Source of the DNA: Vibrio rarus
Lineage (GTDB): Bacteria > Pseudomonadota > Gammaproteobacteria > Enterobacterales > Vibrionaceae
NCBI RefSeq assembly: GCF_024347075.1
Contig: NZ_AP024900.1
Coordinates: 372,001 to 436,000, forward strand
DNA length: 64,000 nt
Reading direction: 5' to 3'
Shown piece after piece: positions 18,268-30,391 of the stretch (the stretch's first letter is position 1; every line of letters starts with the position of its first letter). The notes beneath the pieces were generated by a model that did no database searches, had not been told where the DNA came from, and saw only the letters and a program-made list of their open reading frames with translations. Made by a program: the position numbers and the translations under genes.

Positions 18268-19625
18268 TACACACCCAATTATCCGAAATGGCAATGACCG
18301 TAAACGGTCGCTTATTTGGTGATGACTTATCTATTAAGTCTCTATCGACCGATAGCCGCAATATTGCTGAGGATGGTTTGTTTGTCGCGTTAGTCGGTGA
18401 ACGTTTCGATGCCCATGACTTTTGTGAGCAAGCTGTCGCTCAAGGGGCGGTTGCCTTAATGGTTGATAGACAATTGCCTTTAGCATTACCGCAGTTAGTG
18501 GTGAGTGATACTAAGCTTGCTTTGGCTCAGTTGGGAGCGAGCAATTTGGCGAAAACCCAGATCCCTAAAGTGGCGATCACCGGCAGTTGCGGTAAAACGA
18601 CAGTGAAAGAAATGTTAGCGTCGATTTTATCATTGAAAGGCTCTGTTTTGGCGACAGCGGGTAACTTTAACAATGATATTGGTGCACCTTTGACTTTGTT
18701 GCGAGCAACAGAGCAACACGATTTTGCTGTGATTGAACTTGGGGCGAATCATCAACATGAAATTGAGTTCACGGTTAACTTAGTTCAGCCCGACATCGCG
18801 TTAGTTAATAATGTAGCCGCTGCCCACCTAGAGGGCTTTGGTTCCATGCAAGGGGTGATGAAAGCGAAAGGCGAAATTTTTTCATCCCTGAATGACAAAG
18901 GATTAGCTCTTTATAATTTGGATAGCCAAGGCGGCGAGCTATGGCAGCCTTTATTGCAAGATAAACGTGTTCAAACCTTCTCTTTAGATAATCCCTTAGC
19001 GGAGTATTACGCAACCCATATCCATGTTGACCATCATGGTATAGCCAGTTTTAGTCTGCATTCCCCTTTTGGTATGGCTGCGGTGACGCTGAGCATTGTT
19101 GGACGACATAACGTAGCCAATGCGGTTGCCGCTGCATCGGTAGCATTAAACTTAGGTATCCCTATGGCTACAGTGGTCGCGGGATTAGAAGCAGTTGCTC
19201 CGGTTAAGGGTCGAGTAGCTGTAGAGCAGTTAACAGAACACATACGATTGATCGATGATAGTTATAACGCCAGTGTACCGGCGATGAAGGCGGCGGCCGA
19301 CTTGCTGAGTTCCTTTGAAGGCTGTCGTTGGTTGATCTTAGGCTTTATGGCGGAGTTGGGCAAAGAAAGTCTTGAACTTCATCGGCAAGTCGGAGAATAT
19401 GCAACACAATTTGGATTTGAGCATGTGCTTACTTATGGCGACGATACTAAGGTTATTAGTGATGTCACCAAAGGGCGTCACTTTGCTGATCATCAGAGCC
19501 TACTAGATTTTATTGATCAGCAACTCAACAATCACCCACACACCCAACACACTTTGCTTGTCAAAGGTGCACATAGTGCCCAGATGAGCCATGTGGCCGC
19601 TTCTTTGAAGGAGAAGTTTCAATGA
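18264..19625 (+). CDS. murF: UDP-MurNAc-tripeptide:D-Ala-D-Ala ligase MurF
   Basis: 453 residues, normal length. It adds D-Ala-D-Ala to the tripeptide, completing the UDP-MurNAc pentapeptide. ATP loop [11 protein letters not shown] (~105-115), [22 protein letters not shown] and LIDDSYNA are all typical. No ddl gene is present in this cluster, so its D-Ala-D-Ala substrate must come from a ligase encoded elsewhere. It overlaps mraY by 4 bp. Confidence 0.97.
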   Translation: MIHTQLSEMAMTVNGRLFGDDLSIKSLSTDSRNIAEDGLFVALVGERFDAHDFCEQAVAQGAVALMVDRQLPLALPQLVVSDTKLALAQLGASNLAKTQIPKVAITGSCGKTTVKEMLASILSLKGSVLATAGNFNNDIGAPLTLLRATEQHDFAVIELGANHQHEIEFTVNLVQPDIALVNNVAAAHLEGFGSMQGVMKAKGEIFSSLNDKGLALYNLDSQGGELWQPLLQDKRVQTFSLDNPLAEYYATHIHVDHHGIASFSLHSPFGMAAVTLSIVGRHNVANAVAAASVALNLGIPMATVVAGLEAVAPVKGRVAVEQLTEHIRLIDDSYNASVPAMKAAADLLSSFEGCRWLILGFMAELGKESLELHRQVGEYATQFGFEHVLTYGDDTKVISDVTKGRHFADHQSLLDFIDQQLNNHPHTQHTLLVKGAHSAQMSHVAASLKEKFQ

Positions 19626-20704
19626 TTATCTGGCTTGCAGACTTATTACAGCCTTATTTTTCGTTCTTCCGTCTGTTTGATTATCTTTCTTTCCGTTCGA
19701 TATTCAGTATTTTAACCGCTTTAGGGCTCTCATTATGGATGGGCCCTAAGTTGATTCGACACCTGCAGTTGCTGCAAATAGGCCAAGTTGTGCGTCACGA
19801 TGGTCCAGAATCTCACCTTAGTAAGCATGGCACTCCAACTATGGGTGGTGTGATGATATTGGCTGCGATTAGCGTTACTGTACTGCTGTGGGCCAATTTA
19901 TCTAACCCATATGTATGGGCAGTATTAGCGGTACTTCTGGGCTATGGTGCGGTCGGTTTTGTGGATGATTACCGTAAGGTAGTACGTAAAAATACCGATG
20001 GTTTGATCGCTCGTTGGAAGTACTTTTGGCAATCAGCAATTGCGATTATTGTTGCTTTTGCATTGTATGCTCATGGCAAAGACACGGCTGCGACTCAGTT
20101 AGTGGTGCCTTTCTTTAAAGATGTTATGCCTCAGTTAGGGCTATTTTATATTGTGCTTACTTACTTTGTTATTGTGGGCACCAGTAACGCTGTGAACCTT
20201 ACTGATGGCTTGGATGGCCTAGCCATTATGCCAACCGTATTGGTTGCAGCAGGGTTTGCGGTGATAGCTTATGCCACGGGTAATGTAAACTTCTCTCAAT
20301 ACTTACACATACCTTATATCCCTTACACCAGTGAGTTAGTTATCGTCTGTACTGCGATTGTCGGGGCAGGTTTGGGCTTCTTATGGTTTAACACCTATCC
20401 AGCGCAAGTGTTTATGGGCGATGTTGGCTCTCTTGCTTTAGGTGGTGCACTGGGCACTATTGCTGTGCTGGTACGCCAAGAGTTTGTCTTGGTTATCATG
20501 GGGGGGGTGTTTGTCATGGAAACATTATCCGTCATCTTGCAAGTGGGCTCCTATAAACTGCGCGGCCAGCGTGTGTTCCGTATGGCACCTATTCACCATC
20601 ACTATGAGCTGAAAGGTTGGCCGGAACCTCGCGTTATTGTACGTTTCTGGATTATTTCTATTGTGCTAGTGCTTATTGGGCTGGCGACCTTAAAGGTGCG
20701 TTAA
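19622..20704 (+). CDS. mraY: Phospho-MurNAc-pentapeptide translocase MraY
   Basis: 360 residues, ten predicted transmembrane helices. It transfers phospho-MurNAc-pentapeptide to undecaprenyl phosphate, making lipid I at the inner membrane. Conserved cytoplasmic motifs include [26 protein letters not shown] (Asp pair 115-116), [13 protein letters not shown] and the His cluster [13 protein letters not shown]. Its start overlaps murF by 4 bp. Confidence 0.98.
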   Translation: MIIWLADLLQPYFSFFRLFDYLSFRSIFSILTALGLSLWMGPKLIRHLQLLQIGQVVRHDGPESHLSKHGTPTMGGVMILAAISVTVLLWANLSNPYVWAVLAVLLGYGAVGFVDDYRKVVRKNTDGLIARWKYFWQSAIAIIVAFALYAHGKDTAATQLVVPFFKDVMPQLGLFYIVLTYFVIVGTSNAVNLTDGLDGLAIMPTVLVAAGFAVIAYATGNVNFSQYLHIPYIPYTSELVIVCTAIVGAGLGFLWFNTYPAQVFMGDVGSLALGGALGTIAVLVRQEFVLVIMGGVFVMETLSVILQVGSYKLRGQRVFRMAPIHHHYELKGWPEPRVIVRFWIISIVLVLIGLATLKVR

Positions 20705-20707
20705 TTC

Positions 20708-22036
20708 ATGTCTCATTGGCAAGGTATACAAAATGTGGTGGTGGTTGGACTCGGTCTAACGGGTTTGTCTGTAGTTAAGCATTTGCAAAAAGTCTCTTTG
20801 CAGCTTGAAACGCCACTCACCATTGGTGTCATTGACACACGAAATGCGCCTCCTGGTGAGGATAAACTCAGTGATGATGTTTCGTTATTTAGTGGCGGGT
20901 GGAACCAAGAGTGGCTCAATGCTGCGGATCTTATTGTAGCCAGTCCTGGTATTGCGTTAGCGACCCCCGAACTAAAACAAGCAAAATCGGCAGGGGTCAC
21001 TATAGTTGGCGACATTGAACTGTTTGCTTGGGCGGTCAATAAACCCGTGCTGGCGATTACAGGCTCAAATGGTAAAAGCACAGTTACCGATCTGACGGGA
21101 ATTATGGCCAATGCTGCAGGCATAAAAACGGCCGTCGGTGGCAATATAGGTGTTCCTGCATTGGAGCTTTTAGATGCGGATGCGGATTTATTTGTGCTCG
21201 AATTATCCAGTTTTCAGCTAGAAACAACGTCCAGTTTGCGATTACAAGCGGCCGCTTTTCTTAATCTATCTGAAGATCATATGGATAGATATGAAGGTAT
21301 GCACGATTATCGAGAAGCGAAGCTGCGTATTTTTGCCAATGCCAAATATAAAATTGTTAATGGTGATGATCAGGCGACTTATCCTGCTAATACGCAAGGA
21401 CTTATCGAGTTTGCGGTTAATAAAGGGCAGTACAAATTGTCTGATATTGCAGGAGAGTCTTGGTTAACCTGCCATGACAAGCCAGTACTTGCCAGTAATG
21501 AATTGTCGATTGTTGGTCAGCACAATATGCTAAATGCCTTAGTGGCAATGGCCCTGCTTGAAGCGGCAGACATTCCTGTGGCGTCAGCGTTAGAAGCATT
21601 GAAATCTTATCGAGGATTAGATCATCGTTGTCAGGTTGTGAGTCGCCGTCATGGCATCACTTGGGTGAACGATTCTAAAGCCACCAATGTTGCTAGCACA
21701 TTAGCCGCTCTTAAAGGGTTGCGTATCGCCGGACGTTTACATTTACTCGTAGGGGGCAACGGTAAAGGCGCAGACTTTAGTGAGTTAGCCCCAGCATTAG
21801 CATTATTAGACGTAGATCTTTACTGTTTTGGTGCAGATGGTAAACAATTGATTCCATTGACTGCAAACAGCGTTTACTTTGATACCATGCAACAAGCTAT
21901 ATCAGTGATTCGACAGAAAGCTAAATCTGGTGATATGGTGATGCTTTCACCTGCTTGTGCGAGCCTGGATCAGTTTGCTAATTTTATGCAGCGTGGAGAG
22001 GTATTTACTCAGTTGGCTCTAGACAGTAATGAGTAA
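20708..22036 (+). CDS. murD: UDP-MurNAc-L-Ala:D-Glu ligase MurD
   Basis: 442 residues. It adds D-glutamate to UDP-MurNAc-L-Ala. Visible are a Rossmann-like N-terminus ([13 protein letters not shown]), the ATP loop [13 protein letters not shown] (~114-126), [20 protein letters not shown] and the C-terminal [15 protein letters not shown] motif specific to MurD. It starts 3 bp after the mraY stop and is followed by ftsW after 33 bp. Confidence 0.98.
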   Translation: MSHWQGIQNVVVVGLGLTGLSVVKHLQKVSLQLETPLTIGVIDTRNAPPGEDKLSDDVSLFSGGWNQEWLNAADLIVASPGIALATPELKQAKSAGVTIVGDIELFAWAVNKPVLAITGSNGKSTVTDLTGIMANAAGIKTAVGGNIGVPALELLDADADLFVLELSSFQLETTSSLRLQAAAFLNLSEDHMDRYEGMHDYREAKLRIFANAKYKIVNGDDQATYPANTQGLIEFAVNKGQYKLSDIAGESWLTCHDKPVLASNELSIVGQHNMLNALVAMALLEAADIPVASALEALKSYRGLDHRCQVVSRRHGITWVNDSKATNVASTLAALKGLRIAGRLHLLVGGNGKGADFSELAPALALLDVDLYCFGADGKQLIPLTANSVYFDTMQQAISVIRQKAKSGDMVMLSPACASLDQFANFMQRGEVFTQLALDSNE

Positions 22037-22069
22037 CTGGGAACCCATTCAAATAGAGAACAGGAAAAA

Positions 22070-23338
22070 GTGATAAATATACGTTGGCTTTCTCGGTTTC
22101 ACGGCAAGGAATCGACACCTACATCAAGTGCTGAACAAATTGATTCTACTAATGACTTAGCACCGCAGCCGATGAGCATGCCTGTTCTGTATGATCGTCA
22201 ATTGGTTTGGTTGGCATTATCTCTGATGTTGGTCGGCCTCATTATGGTGACATCGGCTTCTTTGCCAGTCAGCTACGCTCATTTTGACACTCCTTTTCAT
22301 TTTGCGATTCGTCATGCTTTCTATTTATGCTTAGCCATCGCCGTGATGGCGTGTGTGGTGCATATACCAACCACGACATGGTTAAAGTACAGTACTTGGT
22401 TGCTCTGTATCTGTATGTTCTTATTGCTGGTTGTGCTATTTGGCGGTAAGTCGGTTAATGGGGCATCTCGTTGGATCCCTTTAGGGCCCATTAACTTCCA
22501 GCCTGCAGAGTTAGCTAAACTATCGTTATTTATCTTTATGAGCAGTTATCTGTTCCGTAAGCAAAAAGAAGTACGCACCAGCTTTTTTGGCGGTTTCATC
22601 AAACCCTTCTTAGTGTTTCTTTGCTTAGCTGTACTGTTACTTTGCCAGCCAGATCTCGGTACTGTCATTGTTATGTTGGTGACGATTTTTGTCATGCTGT
22701 TCATTGCTGGTGCTAAGTTATGGCAATTTATAGCATTAGCCTTTGCTGGGATTATGGGGATTGTATTTCTGATCCTTATCGAACCGTATCGAATGAAGCG
22801 TGTCACCTCATTCTTAGACCCGTGGGAAGACCCATTTGGTAGTGGCTATCAGCTCACTCAATCTTTAATGGCTTTTGGACGCGGAGAGTGGTTTGGTCAA
22901 GGCTTAGGTAACTCCATTCAAAAATTGGCTTATCTTCCGGAAGCGCATACCGATTTTGTGTTTGCGGTTATGGGAGAAGAGCTTGGTTTTATTGGTGTGA
23001 CTTGCATACTATTATTGATTTTTGCTTTGGTATTGAAAGCGGTATTTATAGGTAAGCGCGCATTTGATTCTGGCGATGTGTTTAGTGGCTACTTATCTTT
23101 AAGCTTTGGTATTTGGTTTGCGTTTCAGACTCTGGTTAACGTGGGTGCAGCTGCAGGTATGGTGCCAACCAAAGGTTTAACGCTACCACTGATTAGCTAC
23201 GGTGGTTCTAGTTTGATTATTATGTCCGTTGCTGTGGGTATAATAATACGTATTGATCATGAGTATCGACTTCGAGAATACACGGAGTCCTTAACCCAAG
23301 ATGATGATAAACAAGGTAAGACGCAAAATGACAAATAA
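22070..23338 (+). CDS. ftsW: Septal peptidoglycan glycosyltransferase FtsW (SEDS family)
   Basis: 422 residues. A ~45-residue cytoplasmic tail precedes ten predicted membrane helices. SEDS motifs: [35 protein letters not shown], and the long periplasmic loop [35 protein letters not shown] with the catalytic region. It polymerises lipid II together with FtsI. The start is GTG at 22070, preceded by AGGAAAA. The C-terminal codons overlap the murG start. Confidence 0.97.
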   Translation: MINIRWLSRFHGKESTPTSSAEQIDSTNDLAPQPMSMPVLYDRQLVWLALSLMLVGLIMVTSASLPVSYAHFDTPFHFAIRHAFYLCLAIAVMACVVHIPTTTWLKYSTWLLCICMFLLLVVLFGGKSVNGASRWIPLGPINFQPAELAKLSLFIFMSSYLFRKQKEVRTSFFGGFIKPFLVFLCLAVLLLCQPDLGTVIVMLVTIFVMLFIAGAKLWQFIALAFAGIMGIVFLILIEPYRMKRVTSFLDPWEDPFGSGYQLTQSLMAFGRGEWFGQGLGNSIQKLAYLPEAHTDFVFAVMGEELGFIGVTCILLLIFALVLKAVFIGKRAFDSGDVFSGYLSLSFGIWFAFQTLVNVGAAAGMVPTKGLTLPLISYGGSSLIIMSVAVGIIIRIDHEYRLREYTESLTQDDDKQGKTQNDK

Positions 23339-24398
23339 AAATAAGCGCCTCTTGGTTATGGCTGGTGGCACTGGTGGACATGTTTTTCCTGGGTTAGCTG
23401 TTGCGAAATATTTGCAGCAACAAGGTTGGGAGATCCGTTGGCTCGGTACGGAAGATCGTATGGAAGCGCAGCTCGTTCCTAAGCATGGCATCGACATTGA
23501 TTTTATTAAGGTAAAAGGGCTTAGAGGCCAAGGCATTGGCAAACTCATCCAAGCGCCGTTGCAAATCTTAAATGCGATTCGTCAAGCTAAGGCGCATATT
23601 AAACGCTACAACCCTGATGTTGTGTTAGGTATGGGCGGTTATGTGAGTGGTCCAGGTGGCATTGCGGCTCGCCAGTGCGGCATACCTTTGGTTTTACACG
23701 AACAAAATGCGGTGGCGGGTTTAACCAATGGTTGGTTGGCGAAGGTCGCTAGCAAAGTGTTCCAAGCCTTTCCCGGTGCATTTCCCCATGCCGACGTGGT
23801 CGGTAATCCGGTACGAACTGATGTGGTTGCTCTTGAATCACCAGAGGCGAGACTGGCCTCTCGTGAAGGGGATATTCGTATTTTGGTTATGGGTGGAAGC
23901 CAAGGTGCGCGCATTTTGAATCACACCTTACCTGAAACAATAGCCGAACTGGGTGACGGTTATACCGTTTGGCACCAGGTAGGAAAAGACAATCAAAGTG
24001 ATGTTGAAGACCGCTATCAAGACGCGGGTGTCAACAACGCTAAAGTAAGCGAATTTATAGATGATGTGGCCGCCGCTTATCAATGGGCTGATCTTATTGT
24101 GTGTCGCTCTGGGGCGTTGACGGTATCCGAAATATCGGCAGCAGGACTGGCAGCAGTCTTTATTCCCTACCCACACAAAGATCGTCAACAAGCATTAAAT
24201 GGTGACTATCTCGTCGATGCGGGAGCGGCAAAAATGATTGAACAACAACAGTTGTCCACCAGTAAGCTAACCCACACGATTCAGAGTCTAAACAGAACTT
24301 CATTACTTGAGATGGCCATTAAGGCGCGTCATGCCGCTAAACTCGACGCAGACAAAGTCGTAGCAGAAGCGATTATCTCATTAAGCGAACGTAGTTAA
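23328..24398 (+). CDS. murG: UDP-GlcNAc:lipid I N-acetylglucosaminyltransferase MurG
   Basis: About 356 residues. A peripheral inner-membrane GT-B enzyme that makes lipid II. It has the N-terminal [12 protein letters not shown] loop, [27 protein letters not shown] and [10 protein letters not shown] with [10 protein letters not shown] in the UDP-GlcNAc site. I placed the start at ATG 23328 ([14 protein letters not shown]), which fits the family; an in-frame ATG at 23301 would add nine residues and lie deeper inside ftsW. The overlap with ftsW is 11 bp. Confidence 0.97.
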   Translation: MTNKNKRLLVMAGGTGGHVFPGLAVAKYLQQQGWEIRWLGTEDRMEAQLVPKHGIDIDFIKVKGLRGQGIGKLIQAPLQILNAIRQAKAHIKRYNPDVVLGMGGYVSGPGGIAARQCGIPLVLHEQNAVAGLTNGWLAKVASKVFQAFPGAFPHADVVGNPVRTDVVALESPEARLASREGDIRILVMGGSQGARILNHTLPETIAELGDGYTVWHQVGKDNQSDVEDRYQDAGVNNAKVSEFIDDVAAAYQWADLIVCRSGALTVSEISAAGLAAVFIPYPHKDRQQALNGDYLVDAGAAKMIEQQQLSTSKLTHTIQSLNRTSLLEMAIKARHAAKLDADKVVAEAIISLSERS

Positions 24399-24427
24399 TC
24401 TCAACAAGTATTGAGCAAGAGAACATT

Positions 24428-25888
24428 ATGGTAATTGAACACAAACAAAATTTGGCACATATCCGAGCAATGATCCCTGAAATGCGTCGCGTAAAAAGCA
24501 TCCACTTTGTTGGTATTGGCGGTGCGGGTATGAGTGGTATTGCGGAGGTGTTGCTAAACGAAGGTTATGCCATCTCTGGCTCTGATATTAACAAAAATGC
24601 GGTAACGGAACGTCTGCAAAGTAAAGGTGCTACCATCTTTATGGGGCACGCACAAAGCAATGTAGAGAACGCCAGTGTTGTGGTCGTTTCTACGGCTATC
24701 GATAAGAGCAACCCAGAAATAGTCGCCGCTCAATCATTACGAATTCCTATTGTACGCCGTGCAGAAATGCTGGCAGAAATTATGCGCTATCGCCATGGTA
24801 TTGCCGTTGCGGGAACGCATGGCAAAACCACGACAACAGCCTTAGTTACGCAAATTTATTCAGAAGCTGGATTAGATCCTACATTTGTTAATGGTGGCTT
24901 GGTTAAAAGTGCGGGTACTAATGCTCGTTTAGGCTCTAGTCGTATTTTGATTGCAGAAGCCGATGAAAGCGATGCGTCATTCTTACATTTACAGCCAATG
25001 GTTGCCATTGTGACTAACATCGAAGCTGACCATATGGATACTTATGGTGGTGACTTTGAGGTTCTTAAACAAACTTTTCGCGACTTTTTGCATAAATTGC
25101 CGTTCTACGGTCAAGCCATTATGTGCATTGACGATCCTGTGATTCGTGAAATGCTACCAAGCATCAGTCGTCAGGTTATTACCTATGGTTTTGCTGATGA
25201 CGCCGACGTTAAGATCGTTAATTATCGTCAACAAGGGCAACAGAGTTTGTTTACGGTTAAGCGTGAAGGTAAAGATGACCTAGACATTACGCTAAATATG
25301 CCCGGTAAACACAACGCCTTAAATGCTTCAGCCGCGATTGCTGTGGCAACGGAAGATAACATTTCAGACCAAGCAATTCTTACCGCGCTACTTGCTACTC
25401 AAGGTACGGGTCGCCGTTTTGAGCACCTAGGTGAGTTTGAAACCGGAAATGGTAAAGCGATGCTGGTGGATGATTATGGTCATCACCCTAGCGAAGTGGA
25501 CGTTACCATTGATGCGGCTCGCGCTGGATGGCCTGAAAAACGCTTAGTTATGGTCTTTCAACCACATCGTTACAGCCGAACCCGAGACTTATTCGATGAT
25601 TTTGCTAATGTACTAGATAAAGTCGATGTATTGCTTATGTTGGATGTTTATTCAGCGGGAGAACCACTCATTGCAGGAGCGGATAGTCGCTCTTTATGCA
25701 GAACGATTCGCAGTCGAGGTCGCATCGACCCAATTTTTGTTAAAGAGCAAAATGAACTGCCAAGCGTACTGGGTAACATCTTGCAAGAAGGTGATCTTGT
25801 TCTCACTCAAGGGGCTGGCGATGTAGGAAAGGTTGCTAAAAAGCTCGAAAAGTTAGAACTTAATATCAGAGCAATGCAAAAAGATTAG
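24428..25888 (+). CDS. murC: UDP-MurNAc:L-alanine ligase MurC
   Basis: 486 residues. First of the Mur amino-acid ligases, adding L-Ala to UDP-MurNAc. Motifs: [18 protein letters not shown] (UDP-MurNAc domain), GISGSD.., [13 protein letters not shown] (ATP loop ~124-136), [23 protein letters not shown] and the tail LTQGAGDVG. The gap to ftsQ (125 bp) lacks a ddlB gene, which lies at this spot in E. coli. Confidence 0.98.
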   Translation: MVIEHKQNLAHIRAMIPEMRRVKSIHFVGIGGAGMSGIAEVLLNEGYAISGSDINKNAVTERLQSKGATIFMGHAQSNVENASVVVVSTAIDKSNPEIVAAQSLRIPIVRRAEMLAEIMRYRHGIAVAGTHGKTTTTALVTQIYSEAGLDPTFVNGGLVKSAGTNARLGSSRILIAEADESDASFLHLQPMVAIVTNIEADHMDTYGGDFEVLKQTFRDFLHKLPFYGQAIMCIDDPVIREMLPSISRQVITYGFADDADVKIVNYRQQGQQSLFTVKREGKDDLDITLNMPGKHNALNASAAIAVATEDNISDQAILTALLATQGTGRRFEHLGEFETGNGKAMLVDDYGHHPSEVDVTIDAARAGWPEKRLVMVFQPHRYSRTRDLFDDFANVLDKVDVLLMLDVYSAGEPLIAGADSRSLCRTIRSRGRIDPIFVKEQNELPSVLGNILQEGDLVLTQGAGDVGKVAKKLEKLELNIRAMQKD

Positions 25889-26013
25889 TTTCGTTATTGA
25901 AATTTTCTTTATTGCTATGGAAAGATCATCTTGGGTAAGTATAATCGGATGAGATATTTATTTGCCTGTAAAGGCATTCGTGCTGTTAATTAGGAAGTCG
26001 ACGACATAATATT

Positions 26014-26784
26014 ATGGAATCTATTTTAGACGTCGAAATCGAACATAAAGCGAATCAAAAATTTAAATTTTCTTGGGTTGACGCCAGTTTTTTATTGTTC
26101 GTGATCATTCTGATAGTTTTTGGCATTTATTCCACTGTGGCATGGATGCGAGACAGTGGACGATTGCCCCTTTCTCAGTTTGTCCTTGAAGGTGACTTAG
26201 TGTACGTACAAAACCAAGATGTCCAAAGTGTCTTGTCGCGTATTCAACCCTTTGGCACCTTTATGACGCAAGATGTGAATCAATTACAGCAAACGGTTGA
26301 AACACTCCCTTGGGTAGCTCATGCCTCTATTCGCAAGCAGTGGCCAAACACGATTCAAGTGTTTGTGAAAGAACACCATCCTGCAGCAATATGGAATGGC
26401 AATGCGTTACTCAACGATACTGGGCAAATATTCAATGCGGATGTAGGTCGACTACATCAGAAAGATCAAGATATTGTTAAGCTGTATGGGCCCGAATCAG
26501 AAAGTGAGAAGGTGCTGGATACGTGGCGAAACATTCAACCTAAATTTACAGATTTAGGGTTGCAAATTACTTCAGTTGTCTTAAATGACCGCCAAGCTTG
26601 GCAATTAATTTTAGATAATGGCATCCGCCTAGAGTTAGGCACAGATGCACTAGAAGAAAGAATTGAGAGGTTTGTCAATCTTTATCGTTACATGAATGAA
26701 AAAGTTAGACAAATCAGTTATATAGACTTGAGATATGACACCGGGGCCGCCATTGGTTGGCTGACGGAAGAGCAAAGGCAATAA
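26014..26784 (+). CDS. ftsQ: Cell division protein FtsQ
   Basis: 256 residues: short cytoplasmic tail, one membrane helix (~25-45, FLLFVIILIVFGIYSTVAWM), a POTRA domain (LSQFVLEGDLVYVQNQDV..., ~52-125) and a beta domain with SVVLNDRQAWQLILDNGI. FtsQ recruits FtsL and FtsB to the septum. It ends within a few bases of ftsA. A 125-bp gap follows murC, enough for a promoter. Confidence 0.95.
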   Translation: MESILDVEIEHKANQKFKFSWVDASFLLFVIILIVFGIYSTVAWMRDSGRLPLSQFVLEGDLVYVQNQDVQSVLSRIQPFGTFMTQDVNQLQQTVETLPWVAHASIRKQWPNTIQVFVKEHHPAAIWNGNALLNDTGQIFNADVGRLHQKDQDIVKLYGPESESEKVLDTWRNIQPKFTDLGLQITSVVLNDRQAWQLILDNGIRLELGTDALEERIERFVNLYRYMNEKVRQISYIDLRYDTGAAIGWLTEEQRQ

Positions 26785-26791
26785 CGTGGTA

Positions 26792-28060
26792 ATGACCAAG
26801 GGTGCGGACGACAATTTGATTGTTGGTTTGGATATCGGTACAGCGACTGTTTCAGCGCTTGTGGGTGAAATTCTTCCAGACGGACAGATCAACATAATTG
26901 GAGCTGGTAGTAGTCCATCCCGAGGAATGGATAAGGGCGGAGTCAATGATTTAGACTCTGTGATTAAATCTGTTGAGCGTGCGGTGAATCAAGCTGAATT
27001 GATGGCTGAACACAAGATCAGCAATGTGTATTTATCCATATCCGGTCAACACATTACGAGCCGTATTGAAAAAGGCATGGGCGCAATTTCTGATGAAGAA
27101 GTGTCACAAGAAGATATGGATCGTGCCATCCATACCGCTCGCTCCATCAAAATTGGTGAAGAAGAGCGAATTTTGCATGTCATTCCACAGGAATTTAAAA
27201 TAGATCATCTTGGTGGAATTAAAAATCCATTAGGATTGTCTGGTGTGCGCATGGAAGTCAGCGTACATATGATTTCCTGCCATAATGATATGGCAAGAAA
27301 TGTGATTAAAGCGGTTGAACGTTGCGGGTTGACGGTAGAGCAATTAGTTTTCTCCGGACTTGCCGCCAGTGATGCGGTGATCACCGAAGATGAAAAAGAG
27401 TTAGGTGTGTGCGTGGTGGACATTGGCGCAGGCACAATGGATGTTGCATTGTGGACCGGTGGGGCATTACGCCATACCCAAGTGTTCTCCTACGCAGGTA
27501 ACTCGGTGACTAGCGACATTGCATACGCATTTGGTACGCCAATTAACGACGCCGAAGATATTAAGGTGAAGTACGGTTGTGCCATGAGTGAATTGGTGAG
27601 TAAAGATGACACAGTTAACGTTCCTAGTGTTGGCGGACGTCCATCTCGCAGTTTACAGCGACAAACTTTATCTGAAGTGATAGAACCGCGTTATACTGAA
27701 CTTATCGGCTTAATAAATAAAGCTATTGAAAGTACACAGAGTAAAATGAGAGAAAGTGGTGTAAAACATCATCACATTGCCGCAGGTATTGTTCTTACTG
27801 GTGGCGCATCTCAAATTGAAGGTTTAGCTGAATGTGCCGAGCGCGTATTCGGCCATCAAGTTCGAATTGGTAGGCCGACGGAAGTCAAGGGCTTAACAGA
27901 TTATGTAAAGGAGCCGTACCACTCTACGGCAGTTGGGTTATTGCATTATGGTAAAGACAGTAATTTTAATGATGATGGCGAGTATTCTGAGCCGAAACAG
28001 CAGTCATCATTTACTGGCTTTTTTAGTAAAATGCGTAATTGGATACAAAAAGAATTTTAA
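26792..28060 (+). CDS. ftsA: Cell division protein FtsA
   Basis: About 422 residues, an actin-like ATPase that tethers FtsZ to the membrane. Motifs: LIVGLDIGTATVSALVGE (phosphate 1), SHTF-type 1C domain region, CVVDIGAGTMDVALW (phosphate 2), LTGGASQIEGL (adenosine), and the C-terminal amphipathic helix FFSKMRNWIQKEF used as membrane anchor. I chose ATG at 26792 (MTKGADDN), which matches the family start; a GTG at 26786 would add two residues. Confidence 0.97.
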   Translation: MTKGADDNLIVGLDIGTATVSALVGEILPDGQINIIGAGSSPSRGMDKGGVNDLDSVIKSVERAVNQAELMAEHKISNVYLSISGQHITSRIEKGMGAISDEEVSQEDMDRAIHTARSIKIGEEERILHVIPQEFKIDHLGGIKNPLGLSGVRMEVSVHMISCHNDMARNVIKAVERCGLTVEQLVFSGLAASDAVITEDEKELGVCVVDIGAGTMDVALWTGGALRHTQVFSYAGNSVTSDIAYAFGTPINDAEDIKVKYGCAMSELVSKDDTVNVPSVGGRPSRSLQRQTLSEVIEPRYTELIGLINKAIESTQSKMRESGVKHHHIAAGIVLTGGASQIEGLAECAERVFGHQVRIGRPTEVKGLTDYVKEPYHSTAVGLLHYGKDSNFNDDGEYSEPKQQSSFTGFFSKMRNWIQKEF

Positions 28061-28089
28061 CCTGAGTAGACAGGAAACGGAGAAAGCAA

Positions 28090-29298
28090 ATGTTTGAACC
28101 GATGACGGAAATGAATGACGAAGCCGTAATTAAGGTCGTTGGTGTGGGCGGCGGCGGTGGTAATGCCGTTGAACATATGGTTCGTGAGTCCATCGAAGGC
28201 GTGGAATTCATCAGTGTTAACACCGATGCACAGGCGCTTCGCAAAACTAGCGTAAGCTCCGTAATTCAAATTGGTACAGATATTACTAAAGGTCTTGGTG
28301 CTGGGGCAAACCCTCAGGTTGGTCGCGATTCAGCTCTTGAAGATCGTGAAGCAATCAAAGAGGTGCTTGATGGCGCCGACATGGTATTTATTGCCGCTGG
28401 TATGGGTGGAGGCACTGGTACTGGTGCAGCCCCGGTTATTGCTGAAATAGCAAAAGAGCTTGGCGTACTAACGGTTGCCGTTGTGACTAAGCCATTTGGT
28501 TTTGAAGGCAAAAAGCGTTTAGCGTTTGCCGAACAAGGCATTGACGAGCTTTCAAAGCATGTTGATTCTCTTATTACTATTCCAAATGAAAAGCTACTTA
28601 AAGTATACGGCCGTAACGTCACATTGCTTGAAGCATTTGGTTACGCAAATGATGTATTAAAAGATGCGGTGCAAGGTATCGCTGAACTGATTACTCGCCC
28701 AGGCATGATCAACGTCGACTTTGCGGATGTTCGCACTGTAATGTCGGAAATGGGTCAAGCCATGATGGGTAGTGGCGTATCAACAGGTGAAGATCGTGCA
28801 GAAGAAGCAGCAGAAGCCGCTATTTCTCACTCTTTGCTGGAAGATATCGATTTGGCTGGCGCGCGTGGTGTGCTGGTTAATATTACTGCCGGCATGGACA
28901 TGCGTCTTGATGAATTCGAGATTGTTGGTAATACAGTGAAAGCATTTGCTTCTGATAATGCTACTGTTGTAATTGGTACTTCTTTGGACCCTGATATGTC
29001 TGATGAGTTCCGAGTAACAGTCGTTGCAACAGGTATTGGTAACGAGAAAAAACCAGAAATTACTTTGGTTTCTACAAGTGCTGCATCTAAGCCTAAAGCG
29101 GTTGCAACTGAGCCTCGCGTATCCACTACAGTGAAAACTGAGCCAGAGATGAAAGTTCAAAAAGCGGCGGTTAAGCCTAAGAGTGAACCAGTAACATCTC
29201 GCCCTGCAACAGGCGCTCAGCAACAAGTAGAGAAAGCGGGACAAACAGAAAGCGCATACTTAGATATTCCTGCATTTTTACGCAACCAAGCGGATTAA
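28090..29298 (+). CDS. ftsZ: Cell division GTPase FtsZ
   Basis: 402 residues, the tubulin homologue that forms the Z ring. It has [15 protein letters not shown] at the N-terminus, the tubulin signature [13 protein letters not shown] (~105-117), T7 loop [12 protein letters not shown], a variable linker (~318-385) and the conserved C-terminal peptide [10 protein letters not shown] that binds FtsA and ZipA. A GGAGA ribosome site lies upstream. The linker is rich in Lys, Pro, Thr and Glu. Confidence 0.99.
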   Translation: MFEPMTEMNDEAVIKVVGVGGGGGNAVEHMVRESIEGVEFISVNTDAQALRKTSVSSVIQIGTDITKGLGAGANPQVGRDSALEDREAIKEVLDGADMVFIAAGMGGGTGTGAAPVIAEIAKELGVLTVAVVTKPFGFEGKKRLAFAEQGIDELSKHVDSLITIPNEKLLKVYGRNVTLLEAFGYANDVLKDAVQGIAELITRPGMINVDFADVRTVMSEMGQAMMGSGVSTGEDRAEEAAEAAISHSLLEDIDLAGARGVLVNITAGMDMRLDEFEIVGNTVKAFASDNATVVIGTSLDPDMSDEFRVTVVATGIGNEKKPEITLVSTSAASKPKAVATEPRVSTTVKTEPEMKVQKAAVKPKSEPVTSRPATGAQQQVEKAGQTESAYLDIPAFLRNQAD

Positions 29299-29309
29299 TT
29301 GTTCATTTT

Positions 29310-29337
29310 TTGACAATTATGAAAAAACTGGTAGGAT
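29310..29337 (+). promoter_or_regulatory. Sigma-70-type promoter for lpxC
   Basis: TTGACA at 29310-29315 and TAGGAT at 29332-29337 with 16-bp spacing, in the gap between ftsZ and lpxC. This would let lpxC be transcribed separately from the dcw operon. Called from consensus match only. Confidence 0.6.
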
Positions 29338-29391
29338 GTGCGACCTAGTTGTTACCAACTATAACTTTTTTGCTTTAATGAGAGGTATTGC

Positions 29392-30309
29392 ATGATTAGA
29401 CAGCGTACTTTAAAAGAAATTGTCAAGACTACCGGAGTGGGTTTGCACTCTGGGCGGAAAGTGACATTAACGCTTCGTCCTGCAGCTGCAAATACAGGTG
29501 TTATTTATCGTCGAACAGATCTAGACCCTGCTGTGGATTTCCCAGCAGATGCTAACTCTGTACGCGATACGATGCTTTGTACTGCCCTCGTTAATGATGA
29601 AGGTGTACGGATTTCTACTGTAGAACATCTTAATGCGGCTCTTTCAGGTATGGGCATTGATAATATTATTATCGAAGTAGACGCTCCTGAAATTCCTATT
29701 ATGGACGGCAGTGCTAGCCCATTTGTTTACTTGCTACAATCTGCAGGTATACAAGTGCAAAATGCGGCTAAGCGTTTTATCCGCATTAAAAAACCCGTTC
29801 GTGTAGAAGACGGCGATAAATGGGCAGAGCTTGTTCCTTATGACGGATTCCGCCTTGATTTTGAAATTGAATTTGAGCACCCAGCCATCGACTCAGATGA
29901 GCAACATATGCTGTTTGATTTCTCATCTAAGTCTTTTGTGAAAGATATTTCGCGCGCACGTACCTTTGGTTTTATGCGTGATATAGAGTATCTACAGTCA
30001 CAAAACCTCTGTCTAGGTGGCAGCTTTGATTGTGCCATCGTATTGGATGAATACCGTATTCTTAATGAAGACGGCTTACGATTCGCCAATGAGTTTGTGA
30101 CTCACAAAGTCCTTGATGCCATTGGTGATATGTATATGTGTGGTTCGCCTATCGTGGGTGAGTTGCGTGCATTCAAATCAGGCCATGGCCTAAACAACCA
30201 ACTTCTTCGTGCAGTACTTGCTGACCAAGAAGCATGGGAATGGGCCACCTTCGAAGAAGCAGCAGGTTCACCTGTTGCGTTCGCTGAGCCTAATATGGTT
30301 CTTGCGTAA
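29392..30309 (+). CDS. lpxC: UDP-3-O-acyl-N-acetylglucosamine deacetylase LpxC
   Basis: 305 residues, the usual length. A zinc enzyme that catalyses the committed step of lipid A synthesis. Zinc ligands and active-site residues are in place: H79 in [21 protein letters not shown] (second His and Asp) and the catalytic His in [12 protein letters not shown]. The N-terminus [21 protein letters not shown] is typical. The C-terminus is the likely site for FtsH control, as in E. coli. A strong terminator follows at once. Confidence 0.98.
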   Translation: MIRQRTLKEIVKTTGVGLHSGRKVTLTLRPAAANTGVIYRRTDLDPAVDFPADANSVRDTMLCTALVNDEGVRISTVEHLNAALSGMGIDNIIIEVDAPEIPIMDGSASPFVYLLQSAGIQVQNAAKRFIRIKKPVRVEDGDKWAELVPYDGFRLDFEIEFEHPAIDSDEQHMLFDFSSKSFVKDISRARTFGFMRDIEYLQSQNLCLGGSFDCAIVLDEYRILNEDGLRFANEFVTHKVLDAIGDMYMCGSPIVGELRAFKSGHGLNNQLLRAVLADQEAWEWATFEEAAGSPVAFAEPNMVLA

Positions 30310-30331
30310 TAGCAGAACAAACAGTTCTAAT

Positions 30332-30359
30332 AAAAAAGCAGCCAATGGCTGCTTTTTTT
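30332..30359 (+). terminator. Rho-independent terminator after lpxC
   Basis: GCAGCC (30338-30343) pairs with GGCTGC (30347-30352), followed by seven T residues and preceded by an A-tract. It closes the dcw-lpxC transcription unit. Confidence 0.9.
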
Positions 30360-30391
30360 GTGTCTTTTTATTGCCTAAAAATACTTAGATT

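Noticed and set aside
25889..26013. Possible ddlB between murC and ftsQ, as in E. coli
   Set aside because: Only 125 bp are available and no ORF is present.
28780..29244. A 154-codon minus-strand ORF inside ftsZ
   Set aside because: Antisense shadow of the ftsZ linker; Cys/Arg-rich nonsense composition and no ribosome site.
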